Source: Bacteroidota bacterium (lineage in GTDB: Bacteria > Bacteroidota > Ignavibacteria > UBA10030 > SZUA-254). Taken from it: a DNA stretch of 64,000 bases. The notes under the pieces were generated by a model. That model was not told the DNA's origin, made no database searches, and saw only the letters and a program-made list of their open reading frames with translations. Each line of letters begins with the position of its first letter. The first letter of the stretch is position 1. The DNA lies in NCBI GenBank assembly GCA_036522515.1, contig DATDFQ010000056.1, forward strand, positions 1 to 64,000, written 5' to 3'. This document shows, piece by piece, positions 8,621 through 16,776 of the stretch. The translations under genes were made by a program, and so were the position numbers.

Positions 8621-10097
8621 TCCCGCCAGAGCCGGGCACCTTTCCCGAGTCAACCAGAATCAGGAGATACAGGTACTGGAGAATTTCGATACTCTTCGCC
8701 AGGAGCTTGCATCCGGCCGCGCCACGTGCGCCGGGATTACGGAGCGCTATCTCGGCAGGATCGAGAAAAAGAAGCATCTGAACGCATTTCTCAAGGTCAT
8801 GCGCGAGGAGTCATTGGAACGCGCGGCCCTTGTCGACCGGAGACTCGCCGCGGGGAGCGCGGGCCCCCTCGCAGGCATGGTCATTGCGGTCAAGGATGTC
8901 ATCAATATGAGGGGCGTGCAGGTCACCTGCGGCTCGAAGATCCTCGAAGGGTACGAGTCCCCGTACGATGCCACTGTGATCCAACGGCTCGAGGCCGCGG
9001 ATGCAATTCTGATCGGCAAGACCAACATGGATGAATTCGCGATGGGCTCGTCGACCGAAAATTCGGCGTACGGCCCCACGCTGAACCCGGTTGATGAATC
9101 CCGCGTTCCGGGAGGATCGAGCGGCGGGTCGGCGGTCGCTGTGGCTGCAGGGCTTGCGACGGCAGCGCTCGGCACCGACACGGGCGGATCGGTCCGCCAG
9201 CCGGCGGCGCTGTGCGGTGTAGTCGGGTTGAAGCCGACGTACGGCCGGGTCTCCCGGTACGGGCTCGTCGCGTTCGCCTCCTCATTCGATCAGATCGGCG
9301 TCTTCGGTACGACTGCGCTCGACGTTGCGAAAGTGCTCGGTGTGATCGCGGGACACGATCCGTGCGATTCGACATCCTCGACGCTGCCCGTGCCCGACTA
9401 TGCGGCAGCTCTTAACGGAAGCGTCCGGGGTCTCCGGATCGGGTTGCCGAAGGAGTATTTCACTCCCGCGCTCAACCGCGAGGTCGCAGGCGCGATCATG
9501 GCAAAGGTCGATGTTTTGAAGAATGCCGGTGCAACGGTACACGACGTTTCATTGCCGCATACGGAGTACACGATCGCAACCTATTACATTCTCACGACCG
9601 CGGAAGCATCCTCAAACCTTGCCCGCTACGACGGCGCACGGTACGGGAAGAGAGCCGAAGGGGCGCGCGATCTCGTCGAGATGTACACGAAGTCGCGCAG
9701 CGAAGGATTCGGAGAGGAAGTCAAGCGGAGGATCATGCTCGGAACCTACGTTCTTTCCGCCGGCTACTACGATGCCTATTACCTGAAGGGGCAAAAAGTG
9801 CGCCGGCTGATCAAGGAGGATTTTGACCGTGGGTTCGGGGAGGTCGATTGCCTGGTTACTCCGACGTCGCCGACCACGGCGTTCAAGATCGGCGAAAAGG
9901 TGGAAGACCCTCTGACGATGTATCTCTCGGATATCTACACGGCTTCGGCCAACCTGGCCGGCATCCCCGGTATCAGTATTCTTTGCGGCCATGACCGCCA
10001 GGGTTTACCGATCGGGCTCCAGATTCTGGGGAAACAGTTCGACGAGGCGACAATTCTGCGAGTTGCAAACTTTTTGGAGACTACGAAATCCGTATGA
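8613..10097 (+). CDS. gatA: Asp-tRNA(Asn)/Glu-tRNA(Gln) amidotransferase subunit A
   Basis: Amidase subunit that hydrolyses glutamine so that misacylated Glu-tRNA(Gln) or Asp-tRNA(Asn) can be amidated. The Ser-cisSer-Lys triad is visible: Lys94 in AVKD, cis-Ser169 in GGSSGGS, nucleophile Ser193 in [11 protein letters not shown]. The frame gives 494 residues from ATG 8613, but the first 21 have no family character and the ATG sits in a hairpin. Homology begins at LENFDTL; a CTG at 8676 with AGGAG 9 nt before it (8662-8666) is a credible start, giving 473 residues. It overlaps sucD by ATGA. gatB and gatC are not here. Confidence 0.93.
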   Translation: MPGPARAGHLSRVNQNQEIQVLENFDTLRQELASGRATCAGITERYLGRIEKKKHLNAFLKVMREESLERAALVDRRLAAGSAGPLAGMVIAVKDVINMRGVQVTCGSKILEGYESPYDATVIQRLEAADAILIGKTNMDEFAMGSSTENSAYGPTLNPVDESRVPGGSSGGSAVAVAAGLATAALGTDTGGSVRQPAALCGVVGLKPTYGRVSRYGLVAFASSFDQIGVFGTTALDVAKVLGVIAGHDPCDSTSSTLPVPDYAAALNGSVRGLRIGLPKEYFTPALNREVAGAIMAKVDVLKNAGATVHDVSLPHTEYTIATYYILTTAEASSNLARYDGARYGKRAEGARDLVEMYTKSRSEGFGEEVKRRIMLGTYVLSAGYYDAYYLKGQKVRRLIKEDFDRGFGEVDCLVTPTSPTTAFKIGEKVEDPLTMYLSDIYTASANLAGIPGISILCGHDRQGLPIGLQILGKQFDEATILRVANFLETTKSV

Positions 10098-11062
10098 GCA
10101 TTCTTATCGATAACAAAACGCGTCTTGTCGTTCAGGGCATCACCGGAGGCGAGGGAACGTTTCACACCCAGCAAATGATCGAATACGGGACGAAGGTCGT
10201 CGGAGGGGTTACGCCGGGTAAGGGCGGCCTTCAGTATTCGGGGAACGACGAACACCGTTTCCGGGGGACAGTCCCGGTGTTTAATACCGTCGCCGACGCG
10301 GTGAAGAACGAAGGCGCCAACGCAAGTGTGATATTCGTCCCCGCTTCCTTCGCTGCAGACGCCATACTCGAGGCCGCAGATGCGGGGATCAAGCTGATCG
10401 TGACCATCACAGAAGGCATACCGACTCGCGATATGGTGAAGGTCTACGGGTACCTGCAGAACAAGGGTGTCAGGATGATCGGCCCGAACTGTCCCGGCAT
10501 TATTACCCCAGGCAAGTGCAAGATCGGTATCATGCCCGGGTTTATTCACCGTCCCGGCCGCGTAGGCTTGATATCACGGAGCGGAACGCTCACCTATGAA
10601 GCGGTCTGGCAGGTGACCGAGCTGGGGATGGGGCAATCCACATGTATCGGGATCGGGGGAGATCCGGTTATCGGCACACGGTTCCTCGACGCCCTCAAAC
10701 TCTTCAACGATGACGACGGAACAGACGCGGTCATTCTGATCGGAGAAATCGGCGGCACCTCGGAAGAAGAAGCCGCTGCCTATATAAAAAGGGAGTTTAA
10801 GAAACCGGTCATCGGGTTCATAGCAGGGCGCACAGCGCCGCCCGGACGGCGCATGGGTCACGCCGGGGCGATCATTGCGGGGGGAAAAGGGACGGCCGCC
10901 GAAAAGATGAAGGCCATGCGAGAGGCGGGCATTCACGTGGTCGAAAGCCCCGCGTCGATAGGGGAGATGACAAAAAAGGTTCTCGGCAAGAAGGCCGCTA
11001 GAAAGCACGTGGTCATTTCCAGGGGAAGAAAAAAACGGCCCGCTGCAAGAAAGAAGAAGTAG
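10094..11062 (+). CDS. sucD: Succinyl-CoA ligase alpha subunit
   Basis: A 322-residue subunit of the TCA-cycle enzyme interconverting succinyl-CoA and succinate with nucleotide phosphorylation. The CoA-binding N-terminus ([31 protein letters not shown]) and the phosphohistidine loop [10 protein letters not shown] (His256) are intact. The family usually ends near residue 290; here residues 296-322 form a Lys/Arg-rich tail (KKAARKH ... [13 protein letters not shown]). The start overlaps the gatA stop by four bases. The beta subunit sucC is not adjacent. Confidence 0.95.
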   Translation: MSILIDNKTRLVVQGITGGEGTFHTQQMIEYGTKVVGGVTPGKGGLQYSGNDEHRFRGTVPVFNTVADAVKNEGANASVIFVPASFAADAILEAADAGIKLIVTITEGIPTRDMVKVYGYLQNKGVRMIGPNCPGIITPGKCKIGIMPGFIHRPGRVGLISRSGTLTYEAVWQVTELGMGQSTCIGIGGDPVIGTRFLDALKLFNDDDGTDAVILIGEIGGTSEEEAAAYIKREFKKPVIGFIAGRTAPPGRRMGHAGAIIAGGKGTAAEKMKAMREAGIHVVESPASIGEMTKKVLGKKAARKHVVISRGRKKRPAARKKK

Positions 11063-11063
11063 C

Positions 11064-11435
11064 GTGAAGCATTCCCCCGGTTTCCTGAAACTTGTCAATG
11101 ATGCGAAAGCCCGCGTCAAACAGACGACGCCTGAAGAGGTCAAGGCCAGGATCGACCGGGGAGAGAAAGTCGTCCTCACCGATATCCGGGAGGACCGCGA
11201 GTGGGATGCAGGCCACATCGCCGGCGCCGTTCATCTGGGAAAAGGCATCATCGAACGGGACATCGAATCGAAGGTTCCCGATAAGGATACCGAGATAATT
11301 CTCTACTGCGGCGGCGGGTTCCGATCCGCCCTCGCCGCGGACAATTTGCAAAAAATGGGATACAGCAACGTCGTCTCCATGGACGGGGGCTGGAGAAGAT
11401 GGAAAGAGCTTGGATATCCCACCACTACCCAATAA
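11064..11435 (+). CDS. Rhodanese-like sulfurtransferase domain protein
   Basis: A 123-residue single rhodanese domain. The active-site loop is YCGGGFRSA with Cys82 as the persulfide-carrying residue; the substrate-binding DIREDREWDAGHIAGAVHL motif is also present. Such proteins move sulfane sulfur for cofactor or tRNA thiolation or for detoxification; the acceptor is unknown. The GTG start is separated from the sucD stop by one base, so it is co-translated with that gene. Confidence 0.88.
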   Translation: MKHSPGFLKLVNDAKARVKQTTPEEVKARIDRGEKVVLTDIREDREWDAGHIAGAVHLGKGIIERDIESKVPDKDTEIILYCGGGFRSALAADNLQKMGYSNVVSMDGGWRRWKELGYPTTTQ

Positions 11436-11447
11436 CGAAGGAAACGT

Positions 11448-11876
11448 ATGTCTGTCGAACGAACACTGGCAATACTAAAACCCGATTGTGTGCGGAAGAA
11501 TCTCACCGGAGAGGTGATCGCGCGGATTGAAAAGGCGGGCTTCAAGATCATCGCCATGAAAAAGGCGCGGTTGAGCACAGAAAGCGCCGGAGAGTTTTAC
11601 GCGGTACACAAGGGGAGACCCTTCTACGACGGACTCGTTGAGTTCATGAGTTCAGGCCCTTGCGTTCCGATCGCACTGGAACGGGAGAATGCGGTCGCGG
11701 AGTTCCGGACGCTCATCGGCGCCACGGATCCGAAGGATGCCGCCGCGGGAACGATTCGCAAACTCTATGCGGATAACAAGGGTGAAAACGTCGTCCATGG
11801 CTCCGACTCGGCGGAGAACGGGAGGATTGAAATCGGGTTTTTCTTCTCGAACAAGGAGCTGATCGAGGCCCGTTGA
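11448..11876 (+). CDS. ndk: Nucleoside diphosphate kinase
   Basis: A 142-residue enzyme that balances NTP pools by phosphate transfer through an active-site histidine. The catalytic segment [12 protein letters not shown] places the phosphohistidine at His117; the N-terminal [12 protein letters not shown] and the Kpn-loop region are typical. Length matches the family. It ends the purC-to-ndk run and converges on the following minus-strand gene with 7 nt between, with no obvious terminator. Confidence 0.96.
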   Translation: MSVERTLAILKPDCVRKNLTGEVIARIEKAGFKIIAMKKARLSTESAGEFYAVHKGRPFYDGLVEFMSSGPCVPIALERENAVAEFRTLIGATDPKDAAAGTIRKLYADNKGENVVHGSDSAENGRIEIGFFFSNKELIEAR

Positions 11877-11883
11877 TCCGGCC

Positions 11884-12735
11884 TCACCGCCTTCCGGCCA
11901 ACGCCCTCGACTTCGCCGCTTCGTAGAGAAACACCGCGCTTGCGCTGGCGACATTGAGCGAATCGACTCCGTCCGACATCGGAATTGCGACCCGCTCGTC
12001 GCAAAGTTCCAGGATCTTCGCCGATATCCCCGCATCCTCGTTTCCCAGCACCAGGCAGCAATTCCTGCTGAGATCGATTTCGTGAAGAGATCTGTTCCCG
12101 CCTGGGGCGGCGGCGACGAGCATCATGTCATTGTTTCTTGAGAGCAGCGTCAAGGATCGTGCGAGGTCATCGACGTGGACAACCGGAAGCTTGAAAACGG
12201 TTCCCATCGAGTTCCTGACGGCACGCCGGAGGTAGGGGCTGCTTGACGTTTCTCCTACGATAAGAGCATCCACGCCGAAGGCGGCGCAATTCCTCACTAC
12301 CACACCGACATTCTCAGCGCTCACAAGACCCTCAAGTGCGACAAGCAACCGCGGAGGCTTCAACTCCTGGATAATCTCTTCGAGAGTCCTGGGGGAGGGG
12401 ATGGTGGCGACGGCCATTATACCCTGGTGAAGGTTGAAGCCGACGATTGATTCAAGAAGTTTTTTATCCGCAACAAAGAGCTGAGCGTTTTCGACCCGGG
12501 CAATAAGACCGGCGGTTTCTGGAGAATCGCCGGAGAAGAGTTGCTCATACCATTCTGGTGTAAGGAGGATCGAAACGACTTTGAGATCGCTCGCCAGCAG
12601 GCGGCGGACCACTTTGTCGCCTTCCGCGACAAAGAATCCCTGGCGAATGTGCTCAAGAGGCCGGCGAAGTGTTCGATAGGGCTGCAGCTCGGGCATTTCG
12701 AGAGATGTGACGCGATGAAATTGTGGCGGGTTCAC
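11884..12735 (-). CDS. TrmH/SpoU-family RNA 2'-O-methyltransferase
   Basis: A SAM-dependent RNA methyltransferase of the SPOUT knot superfamily. The N-terminal 100 residues form a substrate-binding L30e-like domain (RQGFFVAEGDKVVRRLL); the catalytic half shows motif 1 SAENVGVVVRNCAAFGVDALI, motif 2 LVLGNEDAGIS and motif 3 IPMSDGVDSLNVASASAVFLYEA. The 283-residue form starts at GTG 12735; an in-frame ATG at 12696 (MPELQPYRTL) would give 270 residues and is equally likely. Whether it modifies tRNA or rRNA cannot be told. Confidence 0.88.
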   Translation of the reverse strand: MNPPQFHRVTSLEMPELQPYRTLRRPLEHIRQGFFVAEGDKVVRRLLASDLKVVSILLTPEWYEQLFSGDSPETAGLIARVENAQLFVADKKLLESIVGFNLHQGIMAVATIPSPRTLEEIIQELKPPRLLVALEGLVSAENVGVVVRNCAAFGVDALIVGETSSSPYLRRAVRNSMGTVFKLPVVHVDDLARSLTLLSRNNDMMLVAAAPGGNRSLHEIDLSRNCCLVLGNEDAGISAKILELCDERVAIPMSDGVDSLNVASASAVFLYEAAKSRALAGRR

Positions 12736-12856
12736 AAGGGCAGTTAGGAAATGTTGGGCTTACATGGGATTTGCCATGTGCATGTTCACAAGATAGGGGG
12801 GAAGGCCGAGAGAAACAAGCTCACCCTGCGTTGGTAGAGTCTCACTTTCATCTCGT

Positions 12857-12938
12857 CTCGTCATCCCGACATGTTCCAGGTCGGGATCTTTCCAAAAGAG
12901 TTGAAAGATGCTGACCAGGAGCATGTCAGCATGACGAG
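12857..12938. mobile_element. 82-bp MITE-like element, copy 1
   Basis: Begins CTCGTCAT and ends ATGACGAG, perfect 8-bp terminal inverted repeats inside a 17-bp imperfect one (15 of 17 matching). It contains two internal hairpins, one around CCCGAC...GTCGGG, the other around ATGCTGAC...GTCAGCAT. Copies of identical length lie at 29203-29284 and 37135-37216, and a right-half remnant at 45153-45188. It sits upstream of the gene at 13022. Confidence 0.75.
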
Positions 12939-13021
12939 TTCAAGTGAAGGAGGGCACCCCCCTTGCGGTGGCAAATTACTTCCAAAATCTGTATCATACC
13001 CACAATCCAAGGAAGGCCTTC

Positions 13022-13942
13022 ATGCGAATTCTCATCACCGGCGGGACCGGATTCATCGGGAGCCTGCTGATCCCGAGGCTCACCAAAGAGGGGCACCATG
13101 TGGTTGTCCTCACGAGAACGCCGGGATCGGTCAGGCTTTCCTCCCAGCTCGTCGAAGCGGAGCATTGGGACGGCGTGCACCCCGGTCCATGGATCAATCG
13201 CATCGAAAGAGTTGACGCCATCATCAACCTGGCGGGCGAGAATATCGCCGACAAGCGGTGGACGCGGTCGCGGAAGCAGATGCTCATCGACAGCCGCATC
13301 CAGTCGACGCGCGCGATCGTCGACGCCATTCGACACGCACCCAAAAAACCGTCCGTTCTGATTAACGCTTCTGCGGTGGGTTACTACGGGAGCGTCGAAG
13401 AAGCGGATGTTGTTGAAAACTTTTCCCGGGGAAATGACTTCCTGTCTGAACTTTGCTGGGCGTGGGAACAGGAGGCATGGAATGCCGAACGCATGGGGGT
13501 GAGAGTAGTGAGGCTTCGCTTCGGCATCATTCTGGACAGAAAGGCGGGGGCCCTGAAGAAGCTCATTCTGCCGTTTCGTCTCTACGCGGGGGGATGGCTT
13601 GGTTCCGGCCGCCAGTGGTTTCCCTGGATTCATAGCGACGATCTGGTGGGCATCATCATGTTCGCCCTGGAACATACCGATCTCTCGGGCCCCGTCAATG
13701 TCGCCGCTCCGGAACATGTGACGAACAAAGAATTTTCCCTGGAGCTTGGAAGGGTGATGAGGCGTCCATGCTGGGCTCCGGTCCCGGGGTTTGTCTTGCG
13801 CCTCGCCCTCGGGGAGCTCGCGGGGATGATCCTCACCGGCCAACGCGTGATCCCCGAAAAGCTTCTGAACGCCGGTTATGAATTCCGATATCCCACGCTG
13901 ACCCGATCCCTCGAGGCAATTTTCTCCTATCCGCCCGCCTGA
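13022..13942 (+). CDS. TIGR01777 family NAD(P)-dependent epimerase/sugar-nucleotide-type SDR
   Basis: A 306-residue extended short-chain dehydrogenase-like protein (YfcH/SDR39U1 type). The Rossmann motif is ILITGGTGFIGSLL at the very start, followed by INLAGENIADKRW, SAVGYYG with the catalytic-type Tyr, and the C-terminal DUF1731-like tail (VPGFVLRLALGELAGMILTGQRVIPEKLL). ATG 13022 is chosen because it begins exactly at the beta-strand of the Rossmann fold and GGAAGG lies just upstream; an upstream extension in frame overlaps the MITE. The substrate of this family is unknown. Confidence 0.9.
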   Translation: MRILITGGTGFIGSLLIPRLTKEGHHVVVLTRTPGSVRLSSQLVEAEHWDGVHPGPWINRIERVDAIINLAGENIADKRWTRSRKQMLIDSRIQSTRAIVDAIRHAPKKPSVLINASAVGYYGSVEEADVVENFSRGNDFLSELCWAWEQEAWNAERMGVRVVRLRFGIILDRKAGALKKLILPFRLYAGGWLGSGRQWFPWIHSDDLVGIIMFALEHTDLSGPVNVAAPEHVTNKEFSLELGRVMRRPCWAPVPGFVLRLALGELAGMILTGQRVIPEKLLNAGYEFRYPTLTRSLEAIFSYPPA

Positions 13943-14094
13943 ACCCCGCCGGGGTTGCTGATCCGTTTCCAGTCCCGTTACGTATGATCAATATCGACCG
14001 GTTCCCGCGACAGTAAGCGCGTGAAACAGTTGCCTATTCCATCCATTTCACTAATTCATCGTTCCGTAAGATTCAATCCAATCATGGAGGTTGT

Positions 14095-16275
14095 ATGAAG
14101 AAATATTTTCTCATCGCGGCGCTGGCGGCTGCGATACTCACGCCGATGACGTTCCTTCTCCGGCAACCGACCGACGCTTCCAGTCACCGGGAAGCGCCGC
14201 TCATTACGAACGATCCCCTTGCCGACAACACCGATCTGTACGCATTCCGGTGTCCGGATGACACAAACTTCGTCACCATTGTGGCGGATTACATTCCGTT
14301 GGAATTGCCCGAAGGGGGCCCGAACTACGGAAATTTCGGCGAGAACATCCGGTATGAGATCCATATCAAGAACAAGACCTCCGTTGCTACACTCGGAAGC
14401 GCAAAGGATGACATCACGTATCGGTACACGTTTACTCTGAAAAACGAAGATCCCACGACCTTTTTCAATATTCGCCTCGGAAAACAGAACCTGAAGGCGA
14501 CCTACAAGTGCGAAAAAAGCGTCGGCGGATTGGCATTCGTCACGATCATACAGAACGGCGTCGTCCCGCCCAACAATATCGGTCCCCGGTCGATCGAGGG
14601 AGGCGCCGGCCTCAACACTTCGTATAACTCGCTTGCCACGTCCGCGATTGCGACCGCGTCCACCGGAGAGACGGTGTTCTGCGGTCCCCGCGACGATCCC
14701 TTCTTTGTCGACCTGGGTGGGATTTTCGATCTCGGGCAAACCCGCAGCTCGTTCGGGAGCGATCCGTCTGATCCGAATACGGCCCGCGACGCGGTCGCGG
14801 GCTTCAACACCCATTCAATCATCATGAAAATCCCGATTAACCTTCTGCAGAAGGATGGCAAGTCTGTCTCGCAGGCATCGAACATCCTCGACCCCGATTT
14901 TGTGATCGGAGTCTGGGCTTCGGCCAGCCGGCAAAAGCTCTCCATCCTCTCGGACGGCGGGAAACCCCCGAAGACTTCCGGACCCTGGATGCAGGTTTCA
15001 CGCCTGGGAATGCCGCTGACGAATGAAGCCCTCATTCCGATCGGCGACAAAGATTATTGGAATTCCGTCACGCCTTACAGCGCCGATGAGCAGGAATTTG
15101 TTCATTACTTCGCGAACCCGGAGCTCGCCCTCTACATGGACGACAGCCAGTTCGGAGGCGCGGTTCCGGGACTCAGCCCTCTCCGCGTCCAGTCTCAATC
15201 GTTCCCGGCGATCGGCGTCTTGCCGGGCTACTCGACCCCGGGCTTCGATTTTCGGAACGGCAAGGACGGGGCGTTTGCGGTAACACACCTCTCCCCCGTG
15301 CCCGATCTATCCGGCACGGCGTTCGCGGTCCCGGTGCAGCCCGGACTTGTCGGTGCGGGGCAACCGCGACTGGCGGACATTTTTCCGATCTTTTACTTCG
15401 GAGTCCCGAACGCGATCCCCTATCAGCTTGCCACCGGTAAGACCGGCGGACCGTTGAGCGCCGGGAAGCCGTTCATCCACAATTTTCTCCCGATCACAAA
15501 CGATGCCGGGAAATTGTACGGCGGCGATATGCTCCGTCTGAACATGGCGACACCGGTCACGCCCCGTGGGACGGACGAATTTACGAAGTACGCACGGATG
15601 GGGCTCATCCGGGCGGCCGTGCTTGGACTGGTTGCAGCCCCCTACAACACCAATCCGAGCCTCCAGGCGATACCGCACATGGATGGATTCCCGAACGGAA
15701 GGCGGCTTGAGGACGATGTGACCACGATCGAATTGCAGGCGGTGGGCGGACTCGTCCTCGGTGCGGTCGGGCTTCCGTTCAACGATGCGACGGCGGCGAA
15801 CTACTCGGACCTCGCTTCGCCGAAGCTTCTTGCCGAACTCGGCTATAACGGCGGGCCGACAAAGAACGACGAAGCGATCCTGGCGGCGTTTCCGTACGTT
15901 CCCGAGCCCCATCGCGGTTACGATTACGTTAAGCAGCTTACGGTCGCCTCGGCGCCTCCGGCGGCAACCAAGATGAGCACCGGGGACTTTCTGGGAGCGA
16001 GCGCACCCAAGGCGTTCCTGCTGGACCAGAACTATCCCAACCCGTTCAATCCATCGACGGAGGTCCGCTATCATCTCTCTACGGCAGGCGCGGTGAAACT
16101 CGCGATTTACAACCAGATCGGTCAGCAAGTCGCAAAGCTGGTCGATGAGGAGAAAGGGCCCGGAACCTACGCGGCAAACTGGAATGCAGGAAGTCTCGCG
16201 AGCGGAACATATTTCATCACCCTTACGGTCGGGTCGGAGCTCGTATCAACGAAGAAGGCGACTCTGGTGAAATAA
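14095..16275 (+). CDS. DUF4331 protein with T9SS sorting domain (copy A)
   Basis: A 726-residue exported protein. An N-terminal signal anchor is followed by SSHREAPLITNDPLADNTDLYAF, the DUF4331 hallmark, and the domain runs through most of the protein, including the HNFLPITNDAGKLYGGDMLRLN and HMDGFPNGRRLEDDVTTIELQA motifs. About 80 C-terminal residues are a T9SS type A sorting domain (NYPNPFNPSTEV ... KKATLVK). The family has no known activity. The ATG is preceded by ATGGAGG. It forms a tandem pair with the gene at 16777 and precedes a TPR protein and a nickel/cobalt permease. Confidence 0.9.
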   Translation: MKKYFLIAALAAAILTPMTFLLRQPTDASSHREAPLITNDPLADNTDLYAFRCPDDTNFVTIVADYIPLELPEGGPNYGNFGENIRYEIHIKNKTSVATLGSAKDDITYRYTFTLKNEDPTTFFNIRLGKQNLKATYKCEKSVGGLAFVTIIQNGVVPPNNIGPRSIEGGAGLNTSYNSLATSAIATASTGETVFCGPRDDPFFVDLGGIFDLGQTRSSFGSDPSDPNTARDAVAGFNTHSIIMKIPINLLQKDGKSVSQASNILDPDFVIGVWASASRQKLSILSDGGKPPKTSGPWMQVSRLGMPLTNEALIPIGDKDYWNSVTPYSADEQEFVHYFANPELALYMDDSQFGGAVPGLSPLRVQSQSFPAIGVLPGYSTPGFDFRNGKDGAFAVTHLSPVPDLSGTAFAVPVQPGLVGAGQPRLADIFPIFYFGVPNAIPYQLATGKTGGPLSAGKPFIHNFLPITNDAGKLYGGDMLRLNMATPVTPRGTDEFTKYARMGLIRAAVLGLVAAPYNTNPSLQAIPHMDGFPNGRRLEDDVTTIELQAVGGLVLGAVGLPFNDATAANYSDLASPKLLAELGYNGGPTKNDEAILAAFPYVPEPHRGYDYVKQLTVASAPPAATKMSTGDFLGASAPKAFLLDQNYPNPFNPSTEVRYHLSTAGAVKLAIYNQIGQQVAKLVDEEKGPGTYAANWNAGSLASGTYFITLTVGSELVSTKKATLVK

Positions 16276-16293
16276 GGGTGGCGTCTCGGTCCC

Positions 16294-16408
16294 GGTAGGC
16301 GCAGCCTTTCGGCTGCGTGGCAAGATCGCAGCAGTTCACCAGCCACGCGACCTGAAGGTCGCGCCTACCGATGCCTCGGGCTTGGTAGGCGCAGGCTTTA
16401 GCCTGCGT
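16294..16408. repeat. GTAGGCGC-type palindromic repeat cluster, block 1
   Basis: Three palindromes of the form GGTAGGCGCAGCC-TTTC-GGCTGC, GCGACCTGAAGGTCGCGCCTACC and GGTAGGCGCAGGCTTTAGCCTGCG. Each is a short hairpin with a GTAGGCGC or GCGCCTAC flank. Related blocks lie at 32761, 35571, 44843, 60078 and 62553. It follows the stop of the DUF4331 gene. Confidence 0.7.
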
Positions 16409-16473
16409 TCGCTCGGCTCGGCAGTTGAAATTCAGCAACCACCCGACAAATCAAATTTACATGGAGTAGGAAG

Positions 16474-16510
16474 AAAGCCGTCTCCTAACAAGGGGGCGGC
16501 TTTTGTTTTG
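16474..16510 (+). terminator. Candidate rho-independent terminator after DUF4331 copy A
   Basis: AAAGCCG (16474-16480) pairs with CGGCTTT (16497-16503) around a 16-nt loop, followed by TGTTTTG. The stem is short but the T-rich tail is right. It would separate the two tandem DUF4331 genes. Confidence 0.5.
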
Positions 16511-16776
16511 TCCGAATCCGGCAAATAATTGTCATGGATCTCGGATCGAGTAAGGAATCCGATTCCGGGTAAGTATCGTATATAGGTTAAACCTCGCTTA
16601 GCGGGATCGGTCAGTAGATGGATTTCCGATCCGATTCCGCTTGATTCAGACAGCAAAGTTGGCTATTTTGGTCTGCCTGAGGTAGGTATCAGGGTTCTGC
16701 AGGCTCCTCGGCTCGGGGGAGGAAACAGGTTCGAATAACCACCAAATCAACACCCACAATCCATCAGGAGTGTGTC
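16511..16776. other. Leader region of DUF4331 copy B
   Basis: No coding frame is seen. It contains a partly self-complementary GGAATCCGATTCCGG stretch (near 16553) related to ATGGATTTCCGATCCGATTCC nearer the gene. A promoter for the second DUF4331 gene is expected here, but I cannot place it. Confidence 0.3.

Noticed and set aside
12723..13215. Plus-strand frames in the MITE region (63 and 114 codons)
   Set aside because: They are read-throughs of the 82-bp element and of the epimerase gene in another frame.
14056..14814. Long minus-strand frame opposite the DUF4331 gene
   Set aside because: GC-rich third positions create long antisense frames throughout the window; this one has no family signature.
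16294..16408. The palindrome blocks as a CRISPR array
   Set aside because: There is no constant spacer length, no direct repeat of uniform size and no cas gene; the units are inverted repeats.
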